Notes under the pieces: model-generated
Told to the model about the DNA's origin: nothing
The model's database searches: none
Seen by the model: only the letters and a program-made list of their open reading frames with translations
Source: Ornithobacterium rhinotracheale DSM 15997
Lineage (GTDB): Bacteria; Bacteroidota; Bacteroidia; Flavobacteriales; Weeksellaceae
Reading direction: 5' to 3'
Assembly: GCF_000265465.1 (NCBI RefSeq)
Contig: NC_018016.1
Coordinates: forward strand, 1,342,501-1,406,500
DNA length: 64,000 nt
Program-made: the position numbers and the translations under genes
In this document: one piece after another, positions 62,944 through 64,000 of the stretch
Position numbering within the stretch: position 1 is the first letter of the stretch
Layout: each line of letters begins with the position of its first letter

Positions 62944-64000
62944 TTAAACTTTTCGGCTTACAAAATATGAAACCACACTTCCTATGAATAAAACACTGAA
63001 AATGCTAATGAAATAATTTTCCCAAGTGAGTTTTACGGGAAATGCCAAGAAATCGGAAATGTAAACCAAGCCATAATATTTTTGGAGCAAAAGCAAAATC
63101 GTTCCGAGGATAAGCCCAAAGCCTAATGCATATAAACTGATGAGCAAGCCCGTGTAAAAAAACGATTTTTTAAGGTTTTTTTGGCTTAATCCCAAGCATC
63201 TCAATGTCTCGGACTGGTTTCTTTTATTTAAAATCAAAATCGCAACAGAACCCGCTAAATTAAACGAAGCGATACAGAGAATCAATATGAAAATCAAGTA
63301 GATTACTAAATTTTCGGTATTAATCATTTTCATAAAAGCAGCATTAAGCTCTTTGCGCGTGAGCACTTGGAATTTGTCGCCCAGTTCCTTTTTCAGTGCA
63401 TTTTGAATACTTTGGTTACTCCCATCGGTTGTGATTTCCAATGCCGAATATTGATTCGGGGCATAGTCCAAAAGCTTTTGAGCCAGCGGCAAATTCATGA
63501 AAATAAAATCGCTGTATTTGTCATTGATTCTAAAGATGCCCGTCGCATACGCCTCAACATGGTTAAAGGCTTCGTCTGGATTGGTAATAAGCCCTTCGCC
63601 AGGTTTGGGCACCAGAAGTTTCACAGCATTTTCGGTGTCGGGGAAAAGGCTTAGTCGCGTCGAAACATTGGTGCCGATGTTGATGTAGTCTGGCTCTTTA
63701 AAATCTAGAGGCTGCCCATAAAGCACCATGGAATCTAGACCAAAAATAGAATTAAATCGCTCATCGATTCCTTTTACAGTTACGATATGTTTTTTGCCTA
63801 AAAACTCTGCAAAAGCACGCTCTTCTACCACGGGGCAAATCGTTTTTACACCTTGTGTTTCTTGGATTTTTTGAAGCGTTTCGGGCGAAATTTTAAAAGA
63901 TTTACCTTGGCTAGGCTCCACCTTTATATCGGGATTGATATTGCTATAAAATTGAACATTGATGTCCTCTAATCCCGAAAAAACCGATAAAATTACGATT
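62944..64000 (-). CDS. LolC/LolE-type ABC transporter permease, 5' end beyond window
   Basis: The frame is open to the right edge; the first readable residues are IVILSVFSGLEDINVQFYSN, the usual stretch just after the first membrane helix of lipoprotein-releasing permeases, so perhaps 30-50 residues are missing. A large periplasmic MacB-PCD-like domain follows and then three C-terminal helices (FtsX domain: LIYLIFILILCIASFNLAGS and later spans). Probably takes outer-membrane lipoproteins from the inner membrane with a LolD ATPase, which is not in view. The GTG at 63921 is internal, not the start. Confidence 0.88.
   Translation of the reverse strand, partial: IVILSVFSGLEDINVQFYSNINPDIKVEPSQGKSFKISPETLQKIQETQGVKTICPVVEERAFAEFLGKKHIVTVKGIDERFNSIFGLDSMVLYGQPLDFKEPDYINIGTNVSTRLSLFPDTENAVKLLVPKPGEGLITNPDEAFNHVEAYATGIFRINDKYSDFIFMNLPLAQKLLDYAPNQYSALEITTDGSNQSIQNALKKELGDKFQVLTRKELNAAFMKMINTENLVIYLIFILILCIASFNLAGSVAILILNKRNQSETLRCLGLSQKNLKKSFFYTGLLISLYALGFGLILGTILLLLQKYYGLVYISDFLAFPVKLTWENYFISIFSVLFIGSVVSYFVSRKV

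Overview
The window is a 64 kb stretch of an AT-rich chromosome from a member of the Bacteroidota, most probably class Flavobacteriia. The evidence is a SusC/SusD pair, an alternative complex III operon (actABCDEF), DUF4295 next to rpmB-rpmG, a conserved DUF177-rpmF-accB-accC block, near-absence of Shine-Dalgarno sequences, and repeated use of the Bacteroidota promoter pattern (-33 TTTG, about 19 bp, -7 TAnnTTTG). I cannot name the genus from sequence alone.

Layout. 1-4402: a SusD lipoprotein (cut by the window edge) and its SusC partner on the minus strand, with a 976-bp IS982-type element (4452-5427) inserted in the susC promoter region. 5.5-8.7 kb: bioD, divergent dps/oxyR, two identical tRNA-Asp genes and trxA. 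8.8-13.1 kb: a DNA polymerase III alpha subunit with its own N-terminal proofreading exonuclease. 13.2-28.2 kb: mainly housekeeping (TonB-type receptor, rpmB-rpmG-DUF4295, ftsY-guaA, an MFS exporter, a C1 peptidase, a TPR protein, a phosphoesterase, AcpH, recG, msrA, a CYTH protein). 28.2-31.2 kb: a probable copper-uptake cluster whose OprC/NosA-like receptor is broken by two in-frame stops. 31.2-31.6 kb: a gene-free stretch with a perfect 36-bp palindrome and a 22-bp tandem array. 31.6-39.7 kb: DPP-type peptidase, MscS channel, LTA-synthase-like phosphatase-fold protein, tRNA-His, rplY, prs, ftsE.

39.7-45.8 kb is the most accessory-looking part: two CPBP intramembrane-protease-like genes, two exported proteins of unknown function, an ABC exporter pair, an HExxH-containing probable outer-membrane protein, and short single-span membrane-peptide genes, two of them with good promoters. 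Two of its genes share an almost identical 69-bp cassette (promoter, leader and signal-peptide start). This is my best candidate for an undescribed system (peptide processing/export or envelope stress), but its function is inference.

45.8-64 kb returns to core genes: rocD, a TIGR01777 epimerase, a SPOR protein, the complete actABCDEF respiratory operon, pdxA, DUF177-rpmF, accB-accC, an EamA transporter, and a LolC/E-type permease cut by the right edge.

A point that recurs across the window: several genes (13253, recG, pdxA, the phosphoesterase at 23491) have a -7 box ending only 3-5 bases before a well-supported start codon, which predicts leaderless mRNAs.
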